This document shows, piece after piece, positions 1 to 10,182 of a stretch of DNA of 50,863 bases. Positions within the stretch are counted from its first letter, which is position 1. Each line of letters starts with the position of its first letter. The notes under the pieces are model-generated. The model made no database searches. It saw only the letters and a list, made by a program, of their open reading frames with translations, and had not been told where the DNA came from. The translations under genes were made by a program, and so were the position numbers. Source of the stretch: an uncultured Prevotella sp. (GTDB taxonomy: Bacteria; Bacteroidota; Bacteroidia; Bacteroidales; Bacteroidaceae); contig CALUIJ010000031.1 of assembly GCA_944320675.1 (NCBI GenBank), forward strand, positions 1-50,863, written 5' to 3'.

Positions 1-2302
1 GGTAGTCAACGGTCTTGCCGAGCTTAACGGCAACTACAAGGCCCGAACCCGCCTGCACGGTGTTATGGTAGCGGAAGAAAGTTTCCTGGTTTTCGTCTAT
101 GTCAATAAGGTTGCCTAAGTCTTCCATGGCTCCTGCCACAGATGCCAGCTGGAACGGCAACATAGGATACGCCGTAGCGCCGCTGTTGGCGGTGATAAAC
201 TCGGCGCAGTTCAACGGGTCGCTGCAGTTGGCGGCCTCGTCCTCGATAAACGCGTTGTAGATGTGCAGGCTCTCAATGGTGAGGCTCAGCACGCCCGCCG
301 TCCACAAGGTGAACTCGCTGAACTCAATCGGTTTGCCGTCGTCGTCACGCGCAGGCACGGCTATACTGTAACGCACTTTCTTCGTGTTGCTGTCGCCTAT
401 AAGGTCCACGCCTACGGCGTTGGCTTCCTCAATCGGGCTTTCATATACCTTGTTGCCTTTGTTGTCATAACAACGTATCACGTAGAATTGCAGCACGTCG
501 GCCGTAAGCACGGTGTTGTCGGTAGAGATAATAAAGCCTATGCGCTTGTCCTTCGGAGCGTCCGGTGTCTCGTCGGTCAACTTGAAAGGGCTACCGTCTT
601 TGGTCTTCACGCCGATTATATGAAGATTGCTTGCCAATGATATTCCTTTGTCGTAAGTGGCATAAGAATCATCGTTACCATCCAATATGTTCTCACGGCC
701 TTCAATATTCTCATATATCGTCAAGAGCGAGCCGTCAACCTCATGCGGACCTTCGGACAACGCATAGTCGTCGCCGATTATCGGCGTTGAGCATTCCTGC
801 GGATTATGCAGGTTGCTGCCGCGCGTTATTGTGACTATGTCCGTACATTTCGGACTGTGCGTGCAGCCTACCGAAGTAGCCTCAAAGACGAACACTCCGC
901 TATACGTTACGTCCTCAGTGTCGTGGAAGGTCACGGCACCGCTCGGCGTAACCATAACTACCTGGCTCAGGTCTTCAGGCCAGCTCTCTCCTGCATAGTC
1001 AGTAAAGGGGTCGGCGCTTTTCAGGCTCCACTGCACCGACAGCGACGGATTAGACAACAGTTGGTAAGTGCCTTGCACGTCGCAAATCTCGCTGCTTACC
1101 GACGGGTTTATCGGGCAGTGGTGGTTCACCATGGGCGGCTCGTTTACGTAGGCGTAATGCACGTTGATGGTTCCGAGGTTTACGTTAACGGCGGCATAGA
1201 AGCCTATCTCCACGGCGTAAAACTCCTTGTCGGCCACTACCGACGAGGTCATCTTGCCGCCCTCGTCCACGCCGCGCGACAGCACGCCGGCCTCGATGCG
1301 CTCGGTCTGGGTGGTGCCGTCGGTGTTGTAGACCTTTACCTCGATGTAGTTGCCCAAGGCGAGGTCAAGGGCCGAGCCGTTGGTGTAGACGAAGCCCACC
1401 TCGCTGCCGGCGGGGAAGGTAACGGTAGGCTCAGGGTTGCGGTTCTTTACGCCGCAATATGGCTCGTCGGGGTCGGTAGACAACTTTGCCGCACCCTTAT
1501 ATCCGATGGAGAGAACGCTGACGATGCTCGTGGCATTGGTCAGGTCGTCGTCGACAAGGTTGTCTGCGTCTACCGTCGGCGTGGGTATCAGTGCCACGGT
1601 GCACGAGGCGTTGGCTTTCACCTTAGCGTCATTGCCGCCGTATTCCTTTATGCCGTTATCGGTCATCACGCACTGGCGGGGCGCACCCACGAAGGCGTAC
1701 TTAAACTTAAGCTCCTTGATTACGCTTACGTCGAGTCCGCCGCTCTGCACTACGTAAAGCTCGTCGAAGTCATGCTTGGGAGTACACGTAAGGTTGACGG
1801 CCATGTTGTCAGAGCCGGGTATCTTGATAAGGTCGAGCCCGACGCCGCTGCCGGCCTGTCCGCTCTCCAAGTCGGATATGGTTTCAACCAGCTTGCCGTC
1901 GTTGTAAATGAGAATCGAGAACATCTGTATCACGCTGAGCGAGAGCAGGCCTCCGCTCTGGCTCGACACCATGCAGATGCCGGCCTCGGTGCCGGCTGCG
2001 TAAGTGTTGTTGATATCCTTGACGCTGAAGAGCGGCTGCTCCGTAACGCCTACGGCAACGCCAGTAGTGAACGTGGCGAAGTTGTCGAGGTCTTCGTCTA
2101 CGAGGTTTTCAAGTCCCGATATGCCGCTGAGCAACTGCACGTTAGTGGCAAACTGGTTGACTACGCAACCCTTGCCCACCAACGCCTTGCGGCCGCCAAG
2201 CTGCTCCTGCCCTATCACCTCTTGCTCTTGCGCATTAGCCGCACAAGGCACCAGCGCAAGGCAAAGCAGGATTAATATGTTGTAAAGTCTTGAAGTTTTC
2301 AT
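1..2302 (-). CDS. Large modular secreted surface protein of the fimbrial locus (3' end outside window)
   Basis: The frame is open from an ATG at 2300-2302 to the left edge, giving 767 codons with no stop, so the gene is truncated by the window. A signal peptide is clear: hydrophobic ILILLCLALVPCAANA, then AQEQ. The mature part repeats a module of about 150-200 residues marked by Asn-(Leu/Ile)-(Val/Leu/Ile)-Asp-x-Asp followed by an Ala-Thr/Ser pair. It occurs near residues 66 (NLVDEDLDNFATF), 248 (NLVDDDLTNATSI), 537 (NILDGNDDSYATY) and 729 (NLIDIDENQETFF). The modules resemble those of the 1586-residue protein at 5422-10182, so the two are paralogues. It is the last visible gene of the fimbrial operon, 54 nt after the preceding gene. 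A role as adhesin or fimbria-associated surface protein is inferred from context; I do not recognise a named family. Confidence 0.8.
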   Translation of the reverse strand, partial: MKTSRLYNILILLCLALVPCAANAQEQEVIGQEQLGGRKALVGKGCVVNQFATNVQLLSGISGLENLVDEDLDNFATFTTGVAVGVTEQPLFSVKDINNTYAAGTEAGICMVSSQSGGLLSLSVIQMFSILIYNDGKLVETISDLESGQAGSGVGLDLIKIPGSDNMAVNLTCTPKHDFDELYVVQSGGLDVSVIKELKFKYAFVGAPRQCVMTDNGIKEYGGNDAKVKANASCTVALIPTPTVDADNLVDDDLTNATSIVSVLSIGYKGAAKLSTDPDEPYCGVKNRNPEPTVTFPAGSEVGFVYTNGSALDLALGNYIEVKVYNTDGTTQTERIEAGVLSRGVDEGGKMTSSVVADKEFYAVEIGFYAAVNVNLGTINVHYAYVNEPPMVNHHCPINPSVSSEICDVQGTYQLLSNPSLSVQWSLKSADPFTDYAGESWPEDLSQVVMVTPSGAVTFHDTEDVTYSGVFVFEATSVGCTHSPKCTDIVTITRGSNLHNPQECSTPIIGDDYALSEGPHEVDGSLLTIYENIEGRENILDGNDDSYATYDKGISLASNLHIIGVKTKDGSPFKLTDETPDAPKDKRIGFIISTDNTVLTADVLQFYVIRCYDNKGNKVYESPIEEANAVGVDLIGDSNTKKVRYSIAVPARDDDGKPIEFSEFTLWTAGVLSLTIESLHIYNAFIEDEAANCSDPLNCAEFITANSGATAYPMLPFQLASVAGAMEDLGNLIDIDENQETFFRYHNTVQAGSGLVVAVKLGKTVDY

Positions 2303-2356
2303 AATTCAACTTGATTCCTATCACTGTAAACTTTATGAGACGACTACAATATAAAT

Positions 2357-3838
2357 TTATTTAACAACCAATGTTGTTTCCACATAATCACGGAAGGCGG
2401 CATTACCCATATTCAAATCTTCTTGTAATTGAGCCCAATCAACAGTAATTGAATATCTCTGATTCCTACGGAAATAAACAAATTCACCTCCTGCAATCGG
2501 ATCGATTACTCCAGTCGCTTGCATACCGTCAGATTTATTATTAACTAAAAGCAAGGCATCACCTGTTATTTCTTCACCATAATGTGTTAGTCCTGAATCC
2601 GTACCTTTTGAATATCTCATAAACAGACGGGTTTGGGTAGGAAGTAAAAATGTTTCAAATGTAACAAGACTATTGTCATATTCATGACATTCTTCATCTT
2701 TAGGTTCTGTCGGAACATATCCATCAATTGCTATAGCCGTAAACGTATGAGTAGGAGTTTCTTTCTGTCTCACACCAAATCCATTAACAACATGTGATTC
2801 CAATTCATCAAATGGGAAATACGGAGTCTTGAAATTTTCATAATCAGCCAGTCTTACTGCCTGCTTTACTGAGTCGGCCAGCAATGCAACAGAACATACG
2901 TGACGATCACCTGCAGTCTTATTAATAAGGCTTTGTAAATTTGAAATATCCACAGTCAGCTTAGCTACGCCTCGGTACATATATCCGGTAATTTCATTTT
3001 CATCTGAAAATGTTATTATATCAGACCCGCTATCAACAGAACGGCACGTTCCATAAAATATCTCTGGAGTTACGACATACCAACCTGTCAAATTCTTACG
3101 TTGTTTCTTATTAAAATCTTTAGCAGTAATATATCCTGCCTTATCTTCAAAGGATTGAGGCACGATTTGAAGACTTACGTCCTCAAATTTACTTACGCCG
3201 TCTTTCAGTTCGTTTTCAGTTGGCACAGGATTTCCAGTGTTATTTGCATCAAGAACCACATTGTCAACAATCTTGAACAGATCGGATTCATCAACATATT
3301 CAGAAGAGAAGTTTTCCGGATGTGTTCCACCCGGATATTTTATTTCTCTATTTGAATAATACCCTATTGCAATAACTCGATACTCGTATCCCTTCGTTTT
3401 TTTTATCGTCCCCTTTGCGCCGCGGCCATACGCCTCAGATATTGTCGTCTCACCATCCTCGGCGGTAAAAGCCATAGCCGTGGCTGTCAAGTCAGGGTGA
3501 GCGTCAGTTCCATCCGTAGAGTTGCCTGCGTCATAAACGAAGCTGTTGTCAGTGCCTTCCATCCTGCGGAAAGTCAACAGCCTGATCCGGTCGACATTAC
3601 ATCCGGGAATACCCTCAGCCATATCTTCAAGGCCTGGGTTCACACCGGGAGGCACGTCGCGCGTAAGAATGTCTGACGGACCGGCCGAGCCGCTGATGAA
3701 AAACTGTATATTCTGGGTTACCGTGCCGTCGGGATTCACTCCCCCCTCTTCCTTCTCCACGGCTTCGTCGGCGGTGCACGCCGCTAACACGGCGAGCACT
3801 GCAAGCGACATCAGTTTGCATATATTGCTTATCTTCAT
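2357..3838 (-). CDS. Fimbrillin-like lipoprotein (minor/tip subunit candidate)
   Basis: A protein of 493 residues with a lipoprotein signal, VLAVLAACTAD, with the lipidated Cys at residue 21. An Arg lies in the N-terminal extension (DILTRDVPPG). Type V fimbrial precursors of Bacteroidales are lipidated, carried to the outer membrane and cut after such an Arg by a gingipain-like protease before donor-strand assembly; cleavage here is inferred. The C-terminus (RNQRYSITVDWAQL, later FRDYVETTLVVK) follows the fimbrillin pattern of a late R-N-x-x-Y strand followed by a terminal beta strand. The gene body, especially 2357-3500, is visibly AT-richer than the flanking genes, which suggests exchange or diversification of this subunit. 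It sits between another fimbrillin-like lipoprotein and a large modular protein, all in one direction. Confidence 0.75.
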   Translation of the reverse strand: MKISNICKLMSLAVLAVLAACTADEAVEKEEGGVNPDGTVTQNIQFFISGSAGPSDILTRDVPPGVNPGLEDMAEGIPGCNVDRIRLLTFRRMEGTDNSFVYDAGNSTDGTDAHPDLTATAMAFTAEDGETTISEAYGRGAKGTIKKTKGYEYRVIAIGYYSNREIKYPGGTHPENFSSEYVDESDLFKIVDNVVLDANNTGNPVPTENELKDGVSKFEDVSLQIVPQSFEDKAGYITAKDFNKKQRKNLTGWYVVTPEIFYGTCRSVDSGSDIITFSDENEITGYMYRGVAKLTVDISNLQSLINKTAGDRHVCSVALLADSVKQAVRLADYENFKTPYFPFDELESHVVNGFGVRQKETPTHTFTAIAIDGYVPTEPKDEECHEYDNSLVTFETFLLPTQTRLFMRYSKGTDSGLTHYGEEITGDALLLVNNKSDGMQATGVIDPIAGGEFVYFRRNQRYSITVDWAQLQEDLNMGNAAFRDYVETTLVVK

Positions 3839-3880
3839 ATCTCTTCGGTTATTATATTATGCTGATAGGTGATTCTCTGA

Positions 3881-5320
3881 TTAAGGCTTGGGGATGATTC
3901 CTCCCAAATCGTTGTTTCCCTCCCACCTCGGGTCAACGTATATGTTCACGTCGGTTTCGCCGGTGCTCATGTCGATGGGTTCCTGTGCGGTGCCGATGGT
4001 GTAATAGTTGTTGGCGACGATGGGGTAGCGGCGTTCGGTCTGCTGCGACTCCTCGTTGCCCTCCTGCCCTACTATTACGCCCGTGCCCTGGTCGGTCACG
4101 CCGGGTGTGCGTGTCTGTGCGGCGCGCGTGTCGTAAGAGGTGACGAAGAGCACGCGGCGCTTTTGCAGTATCGTAACTTTGCCGTCTTTGTCGGGTTCAG
4201 ACACGAGCACCACGTAGAGCGTAGTGTTGCCATCGCCGGTAGCCCCGGGGGCGGGCAGCACGTAAGAGCCTGCGGTAGAATAGTCGCCCGCCTCTTCTTC
4301 ATCTTCGTCGGCCTCGGTCTGCGGCAAGTTCTGGTAGAACTGGTCACGGGGGATGGTGAAGTAAGTGCAAGCGTCGAGGGCGTCGGCCTCCATCTTGTAG
4401 CCGGCGGCGGGGATGAGCAACTCGTCGGGACTTTCCTCGCGGTTGTCGTAATCGTTGAACACGGTCTTGCCGTCTTCCGTGGTGTCGGCGCGCTTATAAT
4501 AAGGCACGGCAGTGGGCTGCCCGGTCCAATACACCACGCGGAGCGACGCCACTTCCCGTCCGCCCACTTCGTCGGGTATACGCCTGAAATATCCCTTAAC
4601 GCCGGCCACGCGGCGGTTGAGGTCGACCACCTTGCCCGAATATATCTGCGAGCCTTTCACGGTGAGCGTGCCGGCGAACAGCTCGGAGGCGTGTATGCTG
4701 TCGATGTTCGCCTCACCCTCCTGCAGTTCGGCGTAGCATTCTCCGAGAGTTTCACCATATAAATAACGGTCAGAGCCAAGCCCGTAGGTATTCGTCGAAT
4801 TATACTCTACGATATCCGTAAAGTCCACGTCGACGACGTTGCCGTCAGCGTCGCGCGTTATCCGCCCCACTTCGTCCGAGCCTATGGCGAGGAAGGTGTA
4901 ATAGGCGTTTTTGTCGGTTTCGCTCTTGGGATTAAACCAATCTTCGGGCAGCGTGATGCGCTGCGTCTGCGTCGACGTGCCGCCGTCTACCGCGCCGTTG
5001 ATGTCGTGGTCGGGCTGCTCCTCCCACTTAATCTCGTCGAAGCCCATGCCGCCGATGCACACGGCTTCAAGCGGATTGTCAGACGTTTGATGCTTAAAGG
5101 CGTACAGGGCCACGCGCGTTACGTGGTGCACGTTCTGCTGTCCTGGCAGCACGGTCCTCGTGGCGGGCGTTATGCCCGGCGATATGCTCAGGGTGACGTA
5201 AGCACCCGAAGCGTCGGGGCCGACGCCGTCGCTGAGCGACGGATCGTCGGCGCAACCGACACACACGGCGGCGGCCAATGCCATGCCGCACGCCTTATAT
5301 ATTATGTTCGTTTTCATCAT
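3881..5320 (-). CDS. Fimbrillin-like lipoprotein
   Basis: A protein of 479 residues from the ATG at 5318-5320; a second ATG follows at once at 5315-5317. I reject the longer reading from 5374 because its first 18 codons lie in a low-complexity GTGAAAA tract. The lipoprotein signal is MALAAAVCVGCADD. The N-terminal extension carries an Arg in TPATRTVLPGQ, consistent with the protease-cleaved propeptide of Mfa/Fim-type subunits. The C-terminus has the fimbrillin-like motif YPIVANNYYTIG and then a terminal strand NIYVDPRWEGNNDLGG, comparable with the ends of the other fimbrial subunits here (xxNPEW, xNDNW, xNGNW). A minor or tip subunit is likely. It is 42 nt from the next gene and 101 nt from the upstream giant gene. 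Confidence 0.75.
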   Translation of the reverse strand: MMKTNIIYKACGMALAAAVCVGCADDPSLSDGVGPDASGAYVTLSISPGITPATRTVLPGQQNVHHVTRVALYAFKHQTSDNPLEAVCIGGMGFDEIKWEEQPDHDINGAVDGGTSTQTQRITLPEDWFNPKSETDKNAYYTFLAIGSDEVGRITRDADGNVVDVDFTDIVEYNSTNTYGLGSDRYLYGETLGECYAELQEGEANIDSIHASELFAGTLTVKGSQIYSGKVVDLNRRVAGVKGYFRRIPDEVGGREVASLRVVYWTGQPTAVPYYKRADTTEDGKTVFNDYDNREESPDELLIPAAGYKMEADALDACTYFTIPRDQFYQNLPQTEADEDEEEAGDYSTAGSYVLPAPGATGDGNTTLYVVLVSEPDKDGKVTILQKRRVLFVTSYDTRAAQTRTPGVTDQGTGVIVGQEGNEESQQTERRYPIVANNYYTIGTAQEPIDMSTGETDVNIYVDPRWEGNNDLGGIIPKP

Positions 5321-5330
5321 CGTTGTTGTT

Positions 5331-5428
5331 TTAAGTGAAGAGTGAAAAGTGAAAAGTGAAAAATCCAAATGCATTGTTGGTTCACTTTTTCACCTTTTCA
5401 CTTTCTCACTTTCTCACCTTCTCAATAT
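5331..5428 (-). terminator. Hairpin built from GTGAAAA / TTTTCAC repeat words
   Basis: On the plus strand 5342-5360 reads as repeated GTGAAAA words and 5381-5401 as TTCACTTTTT/CACC/TTTTCAC words. They are near-complementary and can fold around a short loop (AATCCAAATGCATTGTTGG). The tract lies between the stop of the giant gene (5422) and the next fimbrial gene. It may attenuate transcription inside the operon, or it may only be low-complexity DNA; the same words recur at many gene ends in this window. Confidence 0.45.
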
Positions 5429-8400
5429 ATTTTCTGCGTATAACCCGTGCCGTCGGCCTTGGCCACGGCCACTATGCTTACGCCGCGGGCGGCGCGAAGT
5501 TCAAGCGAGGGAGCTTCGCCGTCGGCCGAGTCGACGAGCGTGCCGTCGGCCGAGTATACCTTGCACGACTTAAGGGCGGTGCCGTCGGCCGAGGTTACGG
5601 CCAGCGTGCCTTGCTGCGTGCGGTTAATCACTACGCCGCCGTCGGGCACCAGTCCGCCGGCTATGGCCGAAGCGTCCCTTACGAGCATGTAGCGGCCGGT
5701 GGAGCTGCCGGTCGGCCCGAGGTCAACCTCGGCTCCGCCGTCCATCGGGTATGTCGCGCCGGTCAGCGTGTCGTAGAGCGTCCAGTCGGTGTCGCCGCTG
5801 AGGCTGAGCGTCAGCGATCCGCCGGCGGCGGTCATGAGGCCGAGCGTCAGGCGGTCGACGCAGGGCGTCTGCTGTATGTCGGCGGCGCGGCCGCCGGCAA
5901 GGGTGAACACCTGAACGCGCGGCCTTACCTCGTCGTCTACCAAGAGCGAAGCGTCCTCGCCCGGCACGAAGCCGGCCGACGCGCCGTCGCTGAAGCGCAC
6001 GAGCGCGGTCGACTCAACGCCGCCGGCCTTAGCCCTTATTACCAGCCTGCCACCGTCGGCGGCTGTCCCCGCGGCGCGGCTTTGGCTTACGCGCAGCGGC
6101 TGTCCGCCCCCGGGCTGCTGCTCGAGCATGGCGCGGGTGAACGTTATCGAGCAAGACGTCGACGCGTCGCCGTCGGTCGTAACGAAGAACGCCTGCATCG
6201 GGGCGATGCTCGTCCAATCCTTCTTGTCCGTGTTGTTGTTAGTCAGCAGTCCTTCGCCGTCGCAAAGCACGGCTGAGTTCATGGCGTTGCCGTCGTAAAC
6301 CTTAACTTCGGTTATGTCGGTATTAGCTTCAAAGAACTTTTCTATATTTATATGGGCCATGAACGGGTTGCCTACGAGGAAATACTCGCTCCCACTCTCT
6401 TCCTCCACTTTAACGTAAAACGAAAGACCGCCGTTTGGATCTGAATCATCGGTAAACAGTCTGCCGGCGTAAACGTCACGGTCTATGTCCTCGTACAAGT
6501 CGGTCTTTTGTTTCTTTTCGTTATAATAGTAATACTTCGTATGCTCTTTCGGCAGACGGAACTTCAACGTAGTTACGGGCAAGTCTTCTGCGTCGGCCTT
6601 CAGCGAGAAGCCCATGCCGAGGCCGTACTTCTGCGCCAAGGCGTTGAACGGCGGAGTCCAGCGGGTCTCGTCGTAAGCAACGGTTCCGTGTTCATCCGTT
6701 ACGTTGCCGTCGCCTATGTCTCCACTTTCAACCTTGTCTACCACCGGCGCCGACCGCATCCACAGCCTTTGGTAGACGCGGGGCGAGAAGCGGTTTTCGG
6801 GCGAAGTCTCTTCGTCGAGCTTGACGAAGAGGTCGTTGCCCTGCGAGCCGTTCATGCCGGCCGGCACGAAGAAGTCGCTCGTATATGTGGTCTTAAGCGG
6901 TGTCGAGAGCATGTAATAGCGGCCCGAGGCAAGCTCGAGGTCTACCGAGGCGTAGTTATACATAAGAAGCTCCGTGCCGAGCACTTCGCCGCCATGCATG
7001 AAGTGAATTGTGTCGCAGCTGTTGAAGTCCTTAGGCACTGTGCCCGTCCCGGCATACTCTTCGAGCACCGGGAACGACGGCGCGTTGCCCGGTATCACAA
7101 CGTCGGTGCAGCCTATCACGGGCACGCCCTGCGTCCAGTTCTCCCATGCGTTCCAGTCCCTCGAGTATTCATACTCGCCGGCGACGGCCGTGCTTGCGTC
7201 GCCGCCTTCGGCCTGCGCGTCCTGCTTAAGCACGAGCTGGGGCGCCCACTGCGTCTGCACGGCGTGGATGGTGAACTTAGCCTTGGCCGAAGCCGTAAGC
7301 GGATTAACACGGTCGCTGACACGGAGCTCGTAGCGTCCGTAGCCCAACGACATGCCGTCGAAGTCTATATTAATAGGTTCGGCCGATTGGCCGACCGTGC
7401 CCGAAGCCACAATCTCCTTGCGGTCGGTGTCGGTTATGTTGTAAGTCAGGCCGGCCGTATTCTCGGCCTTGACGGTGGCCTTAAGGCCTTCGCCGCCGCG
7501 TCCCTCGCAAAGCGAATTGATGTCGGTCCCGAGGCTCGGCTCTATCTCCACGACGATAGGCTCCTCGCAGAAGTCGGGATCCTCCTCGTCGGGTATTCCG
7601 TCGCCGTCTGCGTCGGCGTAGGTGTAGAAGCCGAGATACTCGGTAGTGCCGAGCACTGATGCAAGCTCGCCCTTCTCGAAGCGCACCTCGTCGAACTTAT
7701 GGTTGGCGTAAACCGAGAGGTATACGTAATCGCCGTAGCCTAAGAGGTTGGCCCTCAGCAGGCCTACGTCGGTGCCGGCCTCGTCGCCGGTCGACGAGCC
7801 TTTATAGTAAGTGCCTATCTTCATACCGAGGTCGAGCACGTCGATGCTGGCCAGTCCGGCGGGCACTTTCATCACGAGGCCCACCCAACGGCCCTTGTCG
7901 AACACGCGCCCCGTCTTAACGGCCAACTTCGACGGAGCGAGCACGTTGGCCACGACGTTGGTAACAACGCCCTTTGGGTCGTCGCCGAGGGCGGTAACGT
8001 CGTTGGCTATAAGATAGCCGAGGCCGGTAGTGGTGCTGACGGCCGTAACGAGGTCGAACTTGCTGCCGCCCGTCTGAGAGTAATTTATCCGCGCCCCCGT
8101 AGCGTCGAGGTTTATCGGCGTAACGCCCAAGCGGCCGAGCGGCGAGCCCGCCGGGGCCGTGGCGCAGCCGGGGTCGGCCGAGGTGAAGGCATTGTATATC
8201 TTCATCGTCTTGCCCTGAAGGTCGAGGTTGAGCACGCCAGAGGTGAACAGGGCGAACTCGTCGAACTCCGTACCGTCGGGCACCGTGACGGCGTAGCGCA
8301 CCATGCCGCCGCCCGGCGCGCCGATGAGCGACGCGCTCACGGCGTTGTTGTTGTCGGTGACAGAGCTGTAAACTTCCTTACCTTCATTATATAATACTAT

Positions 8401-10182
8401 GCGGTAGAACGTCAGCACGTCGGCGCCGAGCAATCCCGAGGGGGTTTCGGCCACGAAGCCTACCACCTTCACCTCGTCATTGTCGAACTTGCCGTTGCGC
8501 TTCTTAACGCCGGCTATGCACGTGTTGGCGGCCAGCTGCACGCCGCGCGCGTAAGAGGCGTAGCTGTTAAGGTCGCCGTCGATTATGTTGTCGGCGTTCT
8601 CCAATCCGTCGATTACGAGCAGTCCGCCGTCGCTCTCCTTAGTAAGGTCTACGCCGTCGAGGCTTGCGTCGAGCGGAGTGCCGCAGAAGCTGCCGGCCAT
8701 AGCGTCGGTCATTTCGCCGGTCTTGCCGCGCGTAATCCTTACCTCGCCGGTGCATCCGTCGGCATCGGTGGCCTTGAAGGTGTAAACGCCCTCGGGGCTT
8801 GCCTCGCCATTTACAACAAACTCAACCGTTGCGCTCGTCGAAAGTCCGTCGGTCGGGTTCACCAGCTCTATGTTAACATTCACATCAGATGTTATGTCAT
8901 TCTCTCCGTCTTTTACGCTCGTAAGCTCCCACTTTACAGGCTTTTCGCTCGTAAGCGTATAAGTGGCTTCGTCGTTGCAAATCAGCTCGTCGGCTGAAAG
9001 GCCGAGGTCGCACTTCTTCGCTTCCTTTGGAATATCGAACTTCTTGATGTAGACATAGTGATATTTTGTATCTGAAATACCTACATTCACCCCTGCACAA
9101 ATCAACTCTACCCTATTCCATTCAAAATCCAAGCCCGAGACCCTTACTGAATAACTGGCTCTGTCATTACTGCTTATGACACTTACACTTGCCAATGAAG
9201 AAGAAACATCATAATCTTTGGAGTTTAACACCTTATCAGCTCCCAAAGGACCTGTGCCATAACTAACATTTGAGACTCTGATTTTTATACTTTTAAATAA
9301 ACCAACATCTGCAACATTATCGTTATCATAAACAAATCCCACTTCTACATCGTCAGGAGCGTAACCTTTAACGTATTCTATTCTTTGGATATACCCAACA
9401 CTCAAAATAGCGGTAACAAATGTATTTGTTCCGCCTGCATTCGCCAAATTATCATCATAAAAAGCAAGTCCGGATCCTTCAACGCTATGTTCACTTCTAT
9501 ACAAAATATCATCACCAGTAGCTCCGGCAGGGTTCTTCAGCTGTTCTTCAGCATTTCCTACGAAGCCGTAATAAACCTCCGTCCCAAGCGAAACGGCGTC
9601 TACGTTTACGCCGTTGGCGCAAAGCATTATTTCATCAAAGACGATAGCTTTTTCATCCTTGTCAGCCTTAGGCACGTCGACAACCATCGTATTACGCCCC
9701 TTACCCGACAACAGGTCTAAAGACAGCAGCTTGAAAGTCTCGCCCTCAACCGTGATGGGCTCATAAACCATTTCGTTGTCGTTGTAAAGCGTAATGGTGA
9801 AATTCTTAATGACACTGAGGTCGAGCAGCTTTGACCCGCTGCCGATAACGAAACCCACCTGTTGTCCTCCTGCATACTTGTGCTTAACGTCGCGTATGCT
9901 TATGATAGGATTCGACGCCACGCCGACGTTTATAAGGCTGCTTATGGTCGCGCTGTTGTCGATGTTAGCGTCGAGCACCGCCGAATAATCCGCATTGCCT
10001 TTGCCTACGGCAATCTCCGTAACGACATCGTCCACCACGCAGTCGGGTGCGAGCAGCGGGCGGCATCCGTCTACTACTATCGGCTCGGGCTGCGTGCCGC
10101 CTTGCGCCGCGGCGGTTGTCGGGGCGGCGAGGGCCGCCGCCGCGATAATGGCGTTGACGAGTGTTTTTATCAAGTGTTTCAT
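5422..10182 (-). CDS. Giant modular fimbria-associated surface protein with T9SS-like C-terminal tail
   Basis: A protein of 1586 residues with a signal peptide ending in APTTAAAQGG. The N-terminal half carries about four modules of 150-200 residues, near residues 65, 240, 530 and 700, sharing the Asn/Asp-rich signature also present in the partial gene at the left edge (e.g. NIIDGDLNSYASYARG). Near residue 856 is DADGDGIPDEEDPDF, a calcium-binding thrombospondin-3/EF-loop-like linker. The final ~75 residues (CKVYSADGTLVDSADG ... YTQKIY) look like a type IX secretion sorting domain, which implies export by T9SS and surface anchoring. It sits inside the fimbrial operon downstream of two fimbrillins. 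An adhesin or fimbria-tip role is inference. Base composition dips to AT-rich over about 9040-9550, inside modules 1-2, suggesting a swapped segment. Confidence 0.8.
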   Translation of the reverse strand: MKHLIKTLVNAIIAAAALAAPTTAAAQGGTQPEPIVVDGCRPLLAPDCVVDDVVTEIAVGKGNADYSAVLDANIDNSATISSLINVGVASNPIISIRDVKHKYAGGQQVGFVIGSGSKLLDLSVIKNFTITLYNDNEMVYEPITVEGETFKLLSLDLLSGKGRNTMVVDVPKADKDEKAIVFDEIMLCANGVNVDAVSLGTEVYYGFVGNAEEQLKNPAGATGDDILYRSEHSVEGSGLAFYDDNLANAGGTNTFVTAILSVGYIQRIEYVKGYAPDDVEVGFVYDNDNVADVGLFKSIKIRVSNVSYGTGPLGADKVLNSKDYDVSSSLASVSVISSNDRASYSVRVSGLDFEWNRVELICAGVNVGISDTKYHYVYIKKFDIPKEAKKCDLGLSADELICNDEATYTLTSEKPVKWELTSVKDGENDITSDVNVNIELVNPTDGLSTSATVEFVVNGEASPEGVYTFKATDADGCTGEVRITRGKTGEMTDAMAGSFCGTPLDASLDGVDLTKESDGGLLVIDGLENADNIIDGDLNSYASYARGVQLAANTCIAGVKKRNGKFDNDEVKVVGFVAETPSGLLGADVLTFYRIVLYNEGKEVYSSVTDNNNAVSASLIGAPGGGMVRYAVTVPDGTEFDEFALFTSGVLNLDLQGKTMKIYNAFTSADPGCATAPAGSPLGRLGVTPINLDATGARINYSQTGGSKFDLVTAVSTTTGLGYLIANDVTALGDDPKGVVTNVVANVLAPSKLAVKTGRVFDKGRWVGLVMKVPAGLASIDVLDLGMKIGTYYKGSSTGDEAGTDVGLLRANLLGYGDYVYLSVYANHKFDEVRFEKGELASVLGTTEYLGFYTYADADGDGIPDEEDPDFCEEPIVVEIEPSLGTDINSLCEGRGGEGLKATVKAENTAGLTYNITDTDRKEIVASGTVGQSAEPINIDFDGMSLGYGRYELRVSDRVNPLTASAKAKFTIHAVQTQWAPQLVLKQDAQAEGGDASTAVAGEYEYSRDWNAWENWTQGVPVIGCTDVVIPGNAPSFPVLEEYAGTGTVPKDFNSCDTIHFMHGGEVLGTELLMYNYASVDLELASGRYYMLSTPLKTTYTSDFFVPAGMNGSQGNDLFVKLDEETSPENRFSPRVYQRLWMRSAPVVDKVESGDIGDGNVTDEHGTVAYDETRWTPPFNALAQKYGLGMGFSLKADAEDLPVTTLKFRLPKEHTKYYYYNEKKQKTDLYEDIDRDVYAGRLFTDDSDPNGGLSFYVKVEEESGSEYFLVGNPFMAHINIEKFFEANTDITEVKVYDGNAMNSAVLCDGEGLLTNNNTDKKDWTSIAPMQAFFVTTDGDASTSCSITFTRAMLEQQPGGGQPLRVSQSRAAGTAADGGRLVIRAKAGGVESTALVRFSDGASAGFVPGEDASLLVDDEVRPRVQVFTLAGGRAADIQQTPCVDRLTLGLMTAAGGSLTLSLSGDTDWTLYDTLTGATYPMDGGAEVDLGPTGSSTGRYMLVRDASAIAGGLVPDGGVVINRTQQGTLAVTSADGTALKSCKVYSADGTLVDSADGEAPSLELRAARGVSIVAVAKADGTGYTQKIY

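Noticed and set aside
5356-7659. Long plus-strand ORFs opposite the giant fimbrial gene
   Set aside because: They lack signal, domain or composition evidence and mirror the codon structure of the minus-strand gene; GC-rich third positions keep the opposite frame open.
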